In this document: one piece after another, positions 47,770 through 57,637 of the stretch
Position numbering within the stretch: the stretch's first letter is position 1
Layout of the letters: the number at the start of each line of letters is the position of its first letter
NCBI GenBank assembly: GCA_021405315.1
Contig: QWIH01000011.1
Location: 1-64,000, forward strand
Source: Leptolyngbya sp. PLA1
Lineage (GTDB): Bacteria > Planctomycetota > Phycisphaerae > Phycisphaerales > UBA1924
Direction of reading: 5' to 3'
Length of the DNA: 64,000 nucleotides
Notes under the pieces: model-generated
Seen by the model: the letters and a program-made list of their open reading frames with translations, nothing else
The model's database searches: none
What the model was told of the DNA's origin: nothing
Program-made: the position numbers and the translations under genes

Positions 47770-50250
47770 ATGACGGCGCACGATCACAAGGACACCGCTG
47801 CGGGCTCGCTCGGCACGCACGCAGCGAGAAGTGGCACGACCAGCACCAGGCGTGTCGACCTTCCGATCGAGGGAATGTCGTGCGCCTCCTGCGGAAGCCG
47901 GATCCAGAAGCACCTGAGCAGGCAGCCCGGCGTCGAGTCCGCGGGCGTGAACTTCGCCACGAAGGTGGCGACGGTGAGGTACAACCCGGCGGCGACCCAC
48001 CCCGAGAAGCTTGCCGAGGCCGTGAGCGACCTCGGGTACAGGGCGATTCTGCCACCTCACGCAGAGGAGCCCCGCCAGCCTCCGTCGGGCCTCCCGCCCG
48101 GGGAGGCCGGGGGCAGCCGCGGGGCGATGCACGTAGCGCAGGGGTACGTGAGCCGGTCGGGTGCGGCCGCCGGGCATGCAAACCCAGCGTCCGTCGGTGG
48201 CGCCGATCACGCCTCCCACATGAGCGTGGGGGAAGCTGACGAGAAGCGGCTGCTGGTCAAGATCGTCGCGGGCGCGGCTCTCTCGCTCCCGGTGCTGGTC
48301 ATCGCGATGTCACACGGGCAGGTTAGAGCATTCAACGTGCACTGGATCAACTGGCTCCAGCTTGCGCTGACAACGCCGGTTGTGCTCTGGTGCGGTTGGC
48401 CGTTCTTCCGCTCTGCCTGGAAGGGTCTGCGGCACCTGAGCGCGAACATGGACACGCTTGTGGCGATGGGCACGGGCTCGGCGTACCTCTACTCGCTCGC
48501 CGCAACGGCATGGCCGAGGTTCTTCGAAGCCGCGACGGGGGGCGGCTCGCACACGGCGGAGCCCATGCGCGGGGCGTCAACGGTGCCCGTGTACTTCGAG
48601 GCTGCCGCCGTCATCATCGTGCTTATTCTGCTCGGGAAGTACCTCGAAGCCCGGGCCACCGGCAGAACCACCGCGGCGATCCGGCGGCTGATCGGGCTCC
48701 AGGCCAGGACCGCCCGGGTTGTCCGCGAGGGCGCGGAGCACGACATCCCCATCGAGCTCGTGGTCGCCGGCGACCGGGTGCTCGTCCGCCCCGGCGAGAA
48801 AATCCCCGTGGATGGCATCGTCGAGAGCGGGCAGTCGGCGGTGGATGAGTCGATGCTCACGGGCGAGAGCGTGCCCGTTGAAAAGTACCCCGGCGCCCGC
48901 GCCTACGGGGCCACCATGAACACCACGGGAGCCCTCCGGCTGGTGACGACGCGGACGGGGGCGGACTCCGCCCTGCAGCAGATCGTTCGGCTGGTGCAGG
49001 AGGCCCAAGGGAGCAAGGCACCGATCGCGCGATTGGCCGACAGGATCAGCGGCGTGTTCGTCCCCGTGGTCATCGCGGTGGCCGCCGCGACCTTTGTCTT
49101 CTGGTGGTTCCTGGCGCCCGCGGACTCACGCCTGAGCATGGCCCTGGTCACGTCGGTCTCGGTGCTCATCATCGCGTGCCCGTGCGCCCTCGGATTGGCG
49201 ACCCCAACGGCGATCATGGTCGGGACCGGGCGCGGCGCCGAGAAGGGCATCCTCATCAGGGGCGGCGAGGCGCTCGAGACCGCGCACAAGCTCACCACCA
49301 TCGTGCTCGACAAGACCGGCACCATCACGCACGGCAAGCCCGCGGTGACGGACATTGTGACGAAGGCGGGGAGTCCGACCGAAGCGCATGAACTGCTGAG
49401 ACTCGCCGCGTCCGCGGAGCAGCACAGCGAACACCCGCTCGCCGCCGCGATCGTCCGCGAGGCCCTCGCCCGGAACATGAAGTTGGCAGTGCCCTCGGCA
49501 TTCCGGGCGCTGGTGGGTCTTGGCGTCGAAGCCACCGTGGATGGATCGCAGGTCCTCATCGGCACACCGTCGCTCCTCGGAGAACGCGGGGTCGTTATGG
49601 CGCTCGGGGGCAGGGCGGCCGAACTGGCGGCGCTGGGCCGCACCCCGATCTTCGTCGCGATCGATGGACGTGAGGCGGGCATCGTGGCGGTCGCGGACAC
49701 TGTGCGGGAGGAATCCGGGAGCGCCATCGCGACGATGCGCCGGCTAGGGCTGCGCGTGGTGATGCTGACCGGCGACAACCGCCGCACCGCGGAGGCGGTG
49801 GCGTCCCAGGTCGGTGTCGATGAGGTCTTCGCAGAGGTGCTCCCCCGGGACAAGGCCGAGAGGGTGAAGTCGCTCCGGTCCGAGGGGCACATCGTCGGCA
49901 TGGTCGGAGACGGCATCAACGATGCGCCCGCGCTCGCGCAGGCGGATGTCGGGCTGGCGGTGGGCTCGGGCACGGACGTGGCCATCGAGTCCGCGGACAT
50001 CACGCTCATGCGCAGTGACCTCCGCGCCGTCCCGCAGGCGATTGCACTCTCGCGGGCGACCATGCGGACGATCCGCCAGAATCTCTTCTGGGCCTTCATC
50101 TACAACGTGGTGGGAATACCGGTTGCGGCAGGCGTCCTCTTCCCGTTCACGGGCTGGTTGCTGTCGCCGATCATCGCGAGTGCCGCGATGGCGTTCAGCA
50201 GTGTGAGCGTGGTGCTCAACAGCCTGCGGCTGCGGGGGCTCAGGCTCTAG
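47770..50250 (+). CDS. copA: Copper-exporting P1B-type ATPase CopA
   Basis: An 826-residue Cu(I) ATPase. It has one N-terminal HMA domain with GMSCASCGS (C38, C41), a His/Gly-rich linker, eight predicted helices and the transport motif C470-P471-C472. The phosphorylation site is D514 in [11 protein letters not shown], and the nucleotide domain includes the HP motif SEHPLAAAI and [12 protein letters not shown]. The P1B-1 helices end with [14 protein letters not shown] and [16 protein letters not shown], diagnostic for Cu(I). GGAAGGAAG precedes the ATG. It closes the CsoR-controlled operon and pumps Cu(I) from the cytoplasm. Confidence 0.96.
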   Translation: MTAHDHKDTAAGSLGTHAARSGTTSTRRVDLPIEGMSCASCGSRIQKHLSRQPGVESAGVNFATKVATVRYNPAATHPEKLAEAVSDLGYRAILPPHAEEPRQPPSGLPPGEAGGSRGAMHVAQGYVSRSGAAAGHANPASVGGADHASHMSVGEADEKRLLVKIVAGAALSLPVLVIAMSHGQVRAFNVHWINWLQLALTTPVVLWCGWPFFRSAWKGLRHLSANMDTLVAMGTGSAYLYSLAATAWPRFFEAATGGGSHTAEPMRGASTVPVYFEAAAVIIVLILLGKYLEARATGRTTAAIRRLIGLQARTARVVREGAEHDIPIELVVAGDRVLVRPGEKIPVDGIVESGQSAVDESMLTGESVPVEKYPGARAYGATMNTTGALRLVTTRTGADSALQQIVRLVQEAQGSKAPIARLADRISGVFVPVVIAVAAATFVFWWFLAPADSRLSMALVTSVSVLIIACPCALGLATPTAIMVGTGRGAEKGILIRGGEALETAHKLTTIVLDKTGTITHGKPAVTDIVTKAGSPTEAHELLRLAASAEQHSEHPLAAAIVREALARNMKLAVPSAFRALVGLGVEATVDGSQVLIGTPSLLGERGVVMALGGRAAELAALGRTPIFVAIDGREAGIVAVADTVREESGSAIATMRRLGLRVVMLTGDNRRTAEAVASQVGVDEVFAEVLPRDKAERVKSLRSEGHIVGMVGDGINDAPALAQADVGLAVGSGTDVAIESADITLMRSDLRAVPQAIALSRATMRTIRQNLFWAFIYNVVGIPVAAGVLFPFTGWLLSPIIASAAMAFSSVSVVLNSLRLRGLRL

Positions 50251-50307
50251 GCCGGCGGCGCACCACCCCCCGCGCGAGGACCGCTCGACACGTCGCACTG
50301 TGACAGA

Positions 50308-50583
50308 GTGGGCCGTTCGTGCGTGCGCATTCAGATCACGGAGGGACGCCCGAAGCGCGCTCCCGAGGGCGTCCTCGAACGCCCCAGGCTCGAACCCGGC
50401 CGCACCTATGGCCTCTCGGCCGACGAAACACGGCTGCCGGCCGACGAGATCGCCGCGGAATCGATCGGCGACGAGGTTCGGATCGTTTCCACAATCTTCG
50501 ATCGTCTCCGCAAGGTCCCAGGCTCCGAAGCCGCGAGCAATCCGGGCTTAGAGCCGCGGCACACGACACTCACGCCCGGCTGA
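50308..50583 (+). CDS. Small hypothetical protein (weak)
   Basis: A 91-residue frame starting GTG, with strong G/C third-position bias and a mixed charged sequence (TYGLSADETRLPADEIAAES, VRIVSTIFDRLRKVPG). No signal, no helix, no recognised domain. It follows copA by 57 bases. It may be a real small protein or a remnant; no convincing RBS. Confidence 0.3.
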   Translation: MGRSCVRIQITEGRPKRAPEGVLERPRLEPGRTYGLSADETRLPADEIAAESIGDEVRIVSTIFDRLRKVPGSEAASNPGLEPRHTTLTPG

Positions 50584-50927
50584 TCGTCGGCGGTCCGGGA
50601 GCGGTGATCGCCTGCCCGCACAGACGCACCTCGGGCACTGTCGCGGAGTCCAGGCCGGGTCGAGCGACGGGCCGAACCCGGCGCCAAGTCACACTCGTCA
50701 GAGCGTGGAACGGCGCGACAGCGCCGCCAAGGCCGTTCAGCGGCGCTCTCTGAAGGCCAGCGAGGGGGTGCCTCCACACACAGCCCGGGAAGAGGGGGAG
50801 GGGGCGCCATCTGACGAAGATGGCTTGAGACACCCGGAGACTCGGTGCCGAAGCGCGGTCCGACCGCAATCGCATGCGGATCCTCGGTTGGCGGGGAGGG
50901 TCGAGCGACACTGCGGGGTTCATCGCG
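50584..50927. other. Intergenic region between the copper and kdp operons
   Basis: 344 bases between rightward and leftward transcription units. Apart from one strong hairpin (50721-50748) I see no gene, RNA or mobile element. Confidence 0.6.
50721..50748. terminator. Possible bidirectional terminator hairpin
   Basis: An 8-bp perfect stem, AGCGCCGC / GCGGCGCT, with a 12-base loop between convergent units (copper operon and kdpE). No T-tract on either side, so Rho-dependent or structural at best. Confidence 0.35.
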
Positions 50928-51740
50928 TCACGAGCGACCCTCTGCAAGGCGGTAGCCGACACCCGGCTCGGTGATGATGAACCGCGGCTGGGCCGGATCG
51001 ACCTCCAGCTTCTTCCGTAGTTCGCCCGCGTACACGCGGAGGTATTGCACATCGCTGACGTGCTGCGGGCCCCAGACCTCTCTCAGGATCATCTGGTGTG
51101 TCAGCACCTTGCCCGCGTGCTTGACCAGGAACGCCAGGAGTTTGAACTCCATGGGCGTCAGGCGGACCTCGCGACGTCCGGTGCCATCGGAGCCGATAGC
51201 CTGGTCGGTCACAGAAACCAGTCGGGCGGCAAGGTCCACTCGCAGCGTGCGGCCGTCGGCGGTGCATTCATACGGCACCACCTCTGGGCTCCCGCCTGGC
51301 CCCCGACCCATGTCCGAGTTCACATGGCGCAAGGCAACCCGCAGGCGGGCGAGCAATTCGCCGACGCCGAAGGGCTTGGTGAGATAGTCGTCGGCTCCCG
51401 CGTCGAGGGCGGCCACCTTGTCGCTCTCCTGCCCGCGCGCGGAGAGGACGACAATCGGTGTGCGAGACTCTTTGCGGATTGCGCGGGTGACGTTCAGGCC
51501 GTCGCCGTCGGGAAGGCCAAGGTCCAGCAGAATGACATCCGGATAGGTGGTCATCGCCAGCAGCGTCCCTTCGCGGGCGGTGCCAGCCTCCTTGACGCGG
51601 TAGTGGTTGGCTTCGAGCGTGGCGCGGAGGAAGCGGCGGATCGGTTCCTCGTCCTCGATGATGAGCACGAGCGGCATGTGCGCTGGCGGCGTGGCCTGGA
51701 GGGACTGCGCGCGTGTGGGACTTGGAGTAGAGTCGCTCAT
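50928..51740 (-). CDS. kdpE: KdpE response regulator
   Basis: An OmpR/PhoB-family activator of the kdp operon, 270 residues. The receiver has DE at the acidic pocket (LIIEDEEPI), phospho-Asp in VILLDLGLPDGDG and Lys in LTKPFGVGEL. The C-terminal winged helix has VRLTPMEFKLLAFLVKHAGK, a recognition helix near VSDVQYLRVYAGELRKKLE and the wing FIITEPGVGYRLAEG. An extra loop of about 35 residues (145-180) lies between the domains. Its start overlaps kdpD by ATGA. It is the last gene of the operon. Confidence 0.94.
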   Translation of the reverse strand: MSDSTPSPTRAQSLQATPPAHMPLVLIIEDEEPIRRFLRATLEANHYRVKEAGTAREGTLLAMTTYPDVILLDLGLPDGDGLNVTRAIRKESRTPIVVLSARGQESDKVAALDAGADDYLTKPFGVGELLARLRVALRHVNSDMGRGPGGSPEVVPYECTADGRTLRVDLAARLVSVTDQAIGSDGTGRREVRLTPMEFKLLAFLVKHAGKVLTHQMILREVWGPQHVSDVQYLRVYAGELRKKLEVDPAQPRFIITEPGVGYRLAEGRS

Positions 51741-54700
51741 GACGCACTCCTACCGGTCTGTCCACCGTCGATCGGGGCCGGCAGGGTGGTCACACCCCGA
51801 TTCTCTGCCGCGTCCTCCTCGGCGGGAAGCGCGGGCTGCGGATGCTCGACCGGAAGCGAGAAGAGGAACGCGACACCCCTCGGGGTGTTGGGCTCCGCCC
51901 AGATGCGACCGCCGTGCACGCGAACTATCCCCTCGCAGATCGTCAGACCCAAGCCCATTCCCGTCGATGTCGTCGCGTGAGAGTGCGAGCCCGCGGTCTG
52001 GCTGGCGCGGCCTCGATAGAAGCGCTCGAACACCTTCGATGACTCATCATCGGCCAGTCCGGCACCCTCGTCCCAGACCTTGATGACGACATTCGTCTCG
52101 CTGGTCCACGCTGATATCCCGAGTGGCGTACCGGGCTCTGTGTAGCGGAGCGCGTTCTCTACGAGATTGTGGACGACCTGCGGGAGCATGGCGTTGTCCA
52201 CGCGGATCATGGGCAGGTCGTTGGGCATTTGGACGCGGAAGGGCCGCGTGGCGAGAGCACCACGGTGGCGTGAGAGCCCGGCCCCCACGATCTCCTCAAC
52301 CGTCGTCCACTCTCGTCGTAGGTCAACGGACCCGGACTCCAACCGAGTGGCGAAGACGAGGTTGGCGATGATGTCATTGAGGCGGGACGACTCGTCAACG
52401 ATCGTTCGGAGGAGAGCTGCTCGCGTCGGCTCGTCGATGCCACCCCCTACGCCCTCGGCTCCTTCCGACTTCTGGGAGGCATCCGCCTGCTGGAGCGTGC
52501 TTGCGGCACCGGTAATGCTTGCGAGTGGGGTGCGGAGGTCGTGGGACACGGAACTCAGCAGCGCGCTGCGGAGCCGCTCACGCTCGGCGTTGATGCGGGC
52601 CGCCTGCTCCGACTCGGCGAGCGTGACGCGCTCCAACGCCGAAGCGGCTTGCGACGCGATCGACTCAAGCGTGGCGAGCTGGGTCGCGTCGAAGGCTTCG
52701 ACGCCGTTGTTCACCTGGGCCCGCACACCGAGCACTCCAACCCGGCCTCGGCTCCCAACCAGGGGCTGGTAACGGCCCTGGGCCGAGGGGAGCGTTGAGG
52801 TGCCGCGCCCAGCGGGGTTCCCGTGGTCGAAGGCCCACTGAGCCACCCCGCGCTCGCGCGCCGGCTCCTCACCTTCGCCGGAGTACCAGTCCGGACCGCC
52901 TAGACCCGCGGCGGCGGCAACATCAAGGCCCATCGGCCGAGATGAGGCACCGACTCCCGCTCCCGGCGTGGGAGTACACACGACTGCATCGGCCTGGAGC
53001 AGGTCGTGCGTATGCCGTGCAACGATCGCGGCCACGCCGCGGGCGTCGCGTGCAACGGCGAGCTCGCGCGAGAGTGCGTGCTGGGCGGCCGTCGCCCGCT
53101 CGCGGGACCAGGCGCGGAGCCGCTGCTCTCGGGCACGGGCCGCAAGCGTTCCGACGACGACACCCACGGCGAGCATGACGCAGAACGTGACGAGATAGCC
53201 GGTGTCGTTGATGTTGAGCGTGAAGCGCGGCTCGGTGAAGAAGTAGTTGAAGGCCAGCACCGCCAGGATGCTGGCGAAGATTGCAGCCACACGGCCGAAC
53301 CACAGTGCGCTCACAACCACACCCGCGAGGAGGATCAGAGACTCCTCGGAGAGATCCGGGGGCCGAAAGAACGCAAGTCCGACGAGAGCGCACGCCGCGA
53401 CCACGCCCGCTGACGCCGCGAGTTCGCCGACAACGCGGGCGGGCGGCTTGCGGGTGCGAGCGTCGTTCTCGCCTGCGCGCCGTGCCGGGTGAGTCACGCC
53501 AGAAACTGACTCATCGCCGCGCACCACGTAGATGTCGATGTCGCCGCTCTCGCGGATGAGGTTGTCGATGAACGAACCGAAGAGGACCTCCCTCCACCGT
53601 GGCCGCTCAGTTTTACCGACGACGATCCTGCCGACGTTGCGTGATCGGGCGAAGGCGATGAGTTCGCGCGCTGCGTTCTCGCCCGCCACGGTGTGCGTTG
53701 TTCCCCCAAGCGACTCGGCCAGGCGCAGGTTCGCGTCCAGTCGCTCGCGGTTCGCCGCCGACAGGTTCGCCGTGCGAGGCGTCTCGACGTACACCGCGAT
53801 GAGATCGGCGTGCAGCCCCGCCGCCATGCGCTTGGCGGCACGTACCAACTTGCCCGACATCGGGCTCGGGCTCACCGCAACCACGATCCGCTCGCCCGCG
53901 GGCCAGACCGCGCGGATGCCCCGGTCCTGCTTGTAGCGGCGCATGTCCGAATCGACCCATGCCGCCGTGCGTCGCAGTGCAAGCTCTCGCAATGCAAGCA
54001 AGTTGCCCTTTCGGAAGAACCCGTCGCTGGGGTCGACCGCGCGGGCCGCGTTGTCGCCCATGTAGACCTTGCCCGCCTTCAGCCGCTCGTGCAGCGCATC
54101 GGGCGGCAGGTCCACCAGTTCGATCTCGTCGGCCTCATCGAAGACGCGGTCGGGCACGGTCTCGCTGACCTTCACGCCTGTGATATGCGCGACGACATCG
54201 TTGATCGATTCCAGGTGCTGCACGTTGAGCGTGGTGTAGACGTTGACACCCGCCGCGAGGCAGGCCTCGACATCCTGCCAGCGCTTGGCACTTCCGGAGG
54301 GCGAGCCCGGCGCGTTGCTGTGGGCCAGTTCATCGACGAGCAGGATGTCGGGCCGCCGGCGGATCGCGGCGTCCACATCGAACTCGTGCAGCGTGGTGGT
54401 AGTCCCCGCGCCGCTTGCGCCCCCGTACTCGATCCTTACCCGCGGGATGATGTCCAGCCCCAGCAGCATCTGCTCGGTCTCGGCCCGCCCGTGCGTCTCG
54501 ACCACACCGACGGCGACATCCACGCCCTGCGCCGCCATCCGCTGCGCCGCCGCGAGCATGGCGTAGGTCTTGCCGACGCCCGGCGCCATGCCGAAGAAGA
54601 TCTTCAACTGGCCTCGTGGCGGCGCGGCGCCCGCCACCCACGCTGCCTCGGTGATGGCCCGCTGGTCACGCTTGAACCGATCCAAGACTTCATCGGTCGA

Positions 54701-54745
54701 CTGCGGCATCGGATTGGGCGCCATGGGTGGCATGGGGAAGTCCAT
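51737..54745 (-). CDS. kdpD: KdpD osmosensitive K+ sensor kinase
   Basis: The 1002-residue sensor has an N-terminal KdpD domain with Walker A FFGMAPGVGKT (K59) and VDELAHSNAPG. A Usp-like domain follows (VVAVSPSPMSGKLVRAAKRM, GRIVVGKTERPRWRE), then four close membrane helices (about 445-545) and a GAF-like region. HisKA has SSVSHDLRTPLASI and HATPase has DEGAGL and GMGLGLTICEGIV. It senses K+ limitation or turgor and controls KdpE. It overlaps kdpE by four bases and follows kdpC by 21 bases. Length slightly exceeds the 894 of E. coli, through linkers. Confidence 0.96.
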   Translation of the reverse strand: MDFPMPPMAPNPMPQSTDEVLDRFKRDQRAITEAAWVAGAAPPRGQLKIFFGMAPGVGKTYAMLAAAQRMAAQGVDVAVGVVETHGRAETEQMLLGLDIIPRVRIEYGGASGAGTTTTLHEFDVDAAIRRRPDILLVDELAHSNAPGSPSGSAKRWQDVEACLAAGVNVYTTLNVQHLESINDVVAHITGVKVSETVPDRVFDEADEIELVDLPPDALHERLKAGKVYMGDNAARAVDPSDGFFRKGNLLALRELALRRTAAWVDSDMRRYKQDRGIRAVWPAGERIVVAVSPSPMSGKLVRAAKRMAAGLHADLIAVYVETPRTANLSAANRERLDANLRLAESLGGTTHTVAGENAARELIAFARSRNVGRIVVGKTERPRWREVLFGSFIDNLIRESGDIDIYVVRGDESVSGVTHPARRAGENDARTRKPPARVVGELAASAGVVAACALVGLAFFRPPDLSEESLILLAGVVVSALWFGRVAAIFASILAVLAFNYFFTEPRFTLNINDTGYLVTFCVMLAVGVVVGTLAARAREQRLRAWSRERATAAQHALSRELAVARDARGVAAIVARHTHDLLQADAVVCTPTPGAGVGASSRPMGLDVAAAAGLGGPDWYSGEGEEPARERGVAQWAFDHGNPAGRGTSTLPSAQGRYQPLVGSRGRVGVLGVRAQVNNGVEAFDATQLATLESIASQAASALERVTLAESEQAARINAERERLRSALLSSVSHDLRTPLASITGAASTLQQADASQKSEGAEGVGGGIDEPTRAALLRTIVDESSRLNDIIANLVFATRLESGSVDLRREWTTVEEIVGAGLSRHRGALATRPFRVQMPNDLPMIRVDNAMLPQVVHNLVENALRYTEPGTPLGISAWTSETNVVIKVWDEGAGLADDESSKVFERFYRGRASQTAGSHSHATTSTGMGLGLTICEGIVRVHGGRIWAEPNTPRGVAFLFSLPVEHPQPALPAEEDAAENRGVTTLPAPIDGGQTGRSAS

Positions 54746-54766
54746 CGTACTGAGCCGCTACCGCCA

Positions 54767-55447
54767 TCAGCGGGGGACGTTACAGAGAGCCTGATTCAGG
54801 CGCAGCACACTTACCACGGGCTCACCGAGCACGCCGAGAGCGCGGCCTTGGGTGTGCTGGTGGACGAGGTCGCGGACTGAGGCTTCTGACAAGCCGCGGG
54901 CCTTGGCGATGCGGGACACCTGGTACTCCGCCGCGGCGGGGGAGATGTGCGGGTCCAGGCCGCTCGCGGAAGAGGTCACGAGTTCGATGGGAACTGGGGT
55001 GCTGCGTGACGTTGAACCGGGGGCGACGCGCACGATGCCGACGCTCGCGTCCGCCGCATCAAGGGCGGCGAGACGGGCCTTGATGTTGTCGAGCAGAGCA
55101 GGGTTGGTCGGGGCGAGGTTGCTGCCGCTGGAGCCGGTGCCTTTGTCGAGGTTCAGGGCTGTGTAGGGCACGGGGCCGGTGGCGCTGGGGCGGCCCCAGA
55201 ACCACTTAGCGAGCGCGGGTGCGGCGGTCGCATCGGATGTGCCGAACTCCTGCCCGATGAGCGACGAGCCGACGGGCTTGCCGTCCCGCTCACCAGCGGC
55301 GTCGGTGATGATCGAGCCGTTGGCCTTGTCGGCGAAGGCGACCTGCGCGATGACGGTGATGACCAGCGGGTAGACCACGCCGGTGATGATCGACAGGAGC
55401 ACGAAGAGCGCGAGCGCGGGGCGGAGGATCGTGGGGCGGGTGAGCAT
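54767..55447 (-). CDS. kdpC: KdpC, K+-transporting ATPase subunit C
   Basis: A 226-residue single-span periplasmic subunit that stabilises the KdpFABC complex. The N-terminal helix is [20 protein letters not shown]. Conserved segments include [18 protein letters not shown] and [10 protein letters not shown], and the C-terminal region has [20 protein letters not shown] and [17 protein letters not shown]. It starts three bases after the kdpB stop. Family length is 190-200, so a slightly long linker is present. Confidence 0.96.
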   Translation of the reverse strand: MLTRPTILRPALALFVLLSIITGVVYPLVITVIAQVAFADKANGSIITDAAGERDGKPVGSSLIGQEFGTSDATAAPALAKWFWGRPSATGPVPYTALNLDKGTGSSGSNLAPTNPALLDNIKARLAALDAADASVGIVRVAPGSTSRSTPVPIELVTSSASGLDPHISPAAAEYQVSRIAKARGLSEASVRDLVHQHTQGRALGVLGEPVVSVLRLNQALCNVPR

Positions 55448-55450
55448 GGT

Positions 55451-57613
55451 TCAGCTCCAGAACGGAAGCAGGTTCACGAGCACGTCGATGAGCTTGATCC
55501 CGACGAACGGCACAAGGAGGCCGCCAAGGCCGTAGACGAGCAGGTTGTGCCCGAGGAGGCGGCTGGCCTCGACGGGGCGGTACTTCACGCCGCGGAGGGC
55601 CAGGGGGATGAGCACGACGATGATGAGGGCGTTGAAGATGACGGATGAGAGGATCGCGGTCGCGGGGTTGAGCCGCATGATGTTGAGCGCGCCGAGCGAG
55701 GGGTAGGTGCTCATGAACGCCGCGGGGATGATGGCGAAGTACTTGGCGACGTCGTTGGCGATGCTGAAGGTGGTGAGCGAGCCGCGAGTCATGAGCAGTT
55801 GCTTGCCGATGCGGACGATCTCGATGAGCTTGGTGGGGTTGGAATCCAGGTCCACCATGTTCCCCGCTTCCTTGGCGGCCTGCGTGCCGCTGTTCATGGC
55901 GACCGCGACATCGGCCTGTGCGAGCGCGGGGGCGTCGTTGGTGCCGTCGCCGGTCATGGCGACGAGCCGCCCGCCCTGCTGATACTCGCGGATGAGCTTC
56001 AGTTTGGCCTCGGGCGTGGCCTGGGCGAGGAAGTCATCAACGCCCGCCTCGGCGGCGATCGCGGCGGCAGTCACGGGGTTGTCGCCGGTGATCATCACCG
56101 TCTTGATGCCCATGCGGCGGAGTTCCGCGAAGCGCTCGGCGATGCCGCCCTTGACGATGTCCTTGAGTTCGATCACGCCGAGCGTCTTCCCCTTGCCGTC
56201 GGCGACGACCAGCGCCGTGCTGCCGCGTTTGGAGACTTCGTTCACGATCTCGCGGGCCTGCACGCTCGGCGTGCCGCCCATGCGAGAGACGTACGCATCG
56301 ATCGCGTCGGCGGACCCCTTGCGGATCTGTCGACCCAGCGGGTACTGCGCCGAGACGGGCAGGTCAACGCCGCTCATGCGCGTGTTCGCGGTGAAGGGCA
56401 CGAACGACGCGGGCGTTCCATCGAATCCGAGCGCGTGCATGTCGCGCTCGCGGATGTTGTACTTCTGCTTGGCGAGGACGACGATGGAGCGCCCCTCGGG
56501 CGTTTCGTCGGCGAGCGATGACAACTGCGCCGCGTCGGCGAGCTGCTCGGCGGTTGTGCCATGTACCGGGTAGAACGCCGACGCCATGCGGTTGCCGAAG
56601 GTGATCGTGCCGGTCTTGTCCAGCAGCAGGACATCCACATCCCCCGCCGCTTCGACCGCCCGGCCGCTGGTTGCAATCACATTGGCCTGCACCAGGCGGT
56701 CCATGCCTGCGATGCGGATCGCCGCCAGCAGCCCGCCGATGGTCGTCGGGATGAGGCACACCAGCAGCGCGACGAGAACCGTCACCGTGATGGGTGTTGC
56801 CTCGGAGGCCGCCTCTGCCGCCTTGGACTGCATCACCGCTGAGATCGAGTACGGCAGGAGCGTGGCGCACGCGAGCAGGAAGGTGATGGTGAGAGCGGCG
56901 AGCAGAATGTCGAGCGCGATCTCGTTGGGCGTCTTCTGCCGCTTGGCCCCCTCGACCATCGCGATCATCCGGTCGAGGAACGACGAGCCGGGGTCCGCCG
57001 CGATCCGCACGATGAGCCAGTCGCTGAGCACCAGCGTGCCCCCAACGACGCTGGAACGGTCGCCGCCCGCTTCGCGGATGACGGGCGCTGATTCGCCGGT
57101 GACGGCGGACTCGTTCACGCTCGCCACGCCCTCGATCACCTCGCCGTCGCCCGGAACCGTGTCACCGGCCTGCACGAGCACGATGTCACCCTTGCGGAGC
57201 GTGGCGCCCGACACCAGTGCGGTCCTGCACCCGCCGGGGCCGCGGCCTTCGACTCGCGGTCCTTCAACCTTCTTTGCCTGAACATCCCTCTTGCTCTTCC
57301 GCAGGCTCGCGGCCTGGGCCTTACCCCTCCCCTCGGCCATCGCCTCGGCGAAGTTCGCAAACAGCACCGTGAACCACAGCCACAGCGCGATCACGAGTAC
57401 GAGGGCCGGCGAGTAGCCGCCTGCTTCACCCATGCCGGCGAACCCCGCGACCGCCAGCAGTGTCGTCAGCACGCTTACGACCCACACCACGAACATGACG
57501 GGGTTGCGCAGTTGCACCCGCGGGTCGAGCTTGGCCAGCGCCGAGCCGATGGCGGGACGAACAGTAGCGGGGCTGAAGATCGATGAGGTGGCGTGAGCGG
57601 GCGAACTAGGCAT
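55451..57613 (-). CDS. kdpB: KdpB, catalytic P-type ATPase subunit
   Basis: The ATP-hydrolysing subunit of the high-affinity K+ pump. The 720 residues carry [14 protein letters not shown] (actuator), the phosphorylation site D332 in [63 protein letters not shown] and the characteristic Kdp helix [20 protein letters not shown] 57613 was preferred over a TTG four codons upstream. 24 bases separate it from kdpA and 3 from kdpC. Confidence 0.97.
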   Translation of the reverse strand: MPSSPAHATSSIFSPATVRPAIGSALAKLDPRVQLRNPVMFVVWVVSVLTTLLAVAGFAGMGEAGGYSPALVLVIALWLWFTVLFANFAEAMAEGRGKAQAASLRKSKRDVQAKKVEGPRVEGRGPGGCRTALVSGATLRKGDIVLVQAGDTVPGDGEVIEGVASVNESAVTGESAPVIREAGGDRSSVVGGTLVLSDWLIVRIAADPGSSFLDRMIAMVEGAKRQKTPNEIALDILLAALTITFLLACATLLPYSISAVMQSKAAEAASEATPITVTVLVALLVCLIPTTIGGLLAAIRIAGMDRLVQANVIATSGRAVEAAGDVDVLLLDKTGTITFGNRMASAFYPVHGTTAEQLADAAQLSSLADETPEGRSIVVLAKQKYNIRERDMHALGFDGTPASFVPFTANTRMSGVDLPVSAQYPLGRQIRKGSADAIDAYVSRMGGTPSVQAREIVNEVSKRGSTALVVADGKGKTLGVIELKDIVKGGIAERFAELRRMGIKTVMITGDNPVTAAAIAAEAGVDDFLAQATPEAKLKLIREYQQGGRLVAMTGDGTNDAPALAQADVAVAMNSGTQAAKEAGNMVDLDSNPTKLIEIVRIGKQLLMTRGSLTTFSIANDVAKYFAIIPAAFMSTYPSLGALNIMRLNPATAILSSVIFNALIIVVLIPLALRGVKYRPVEASRLLGHNLLVYGLGGLLVPFVGIKLIDVLVNLLPFWS

Positions 57614-57637
57614 GGCTGGTTCCAATGAACAACGGGC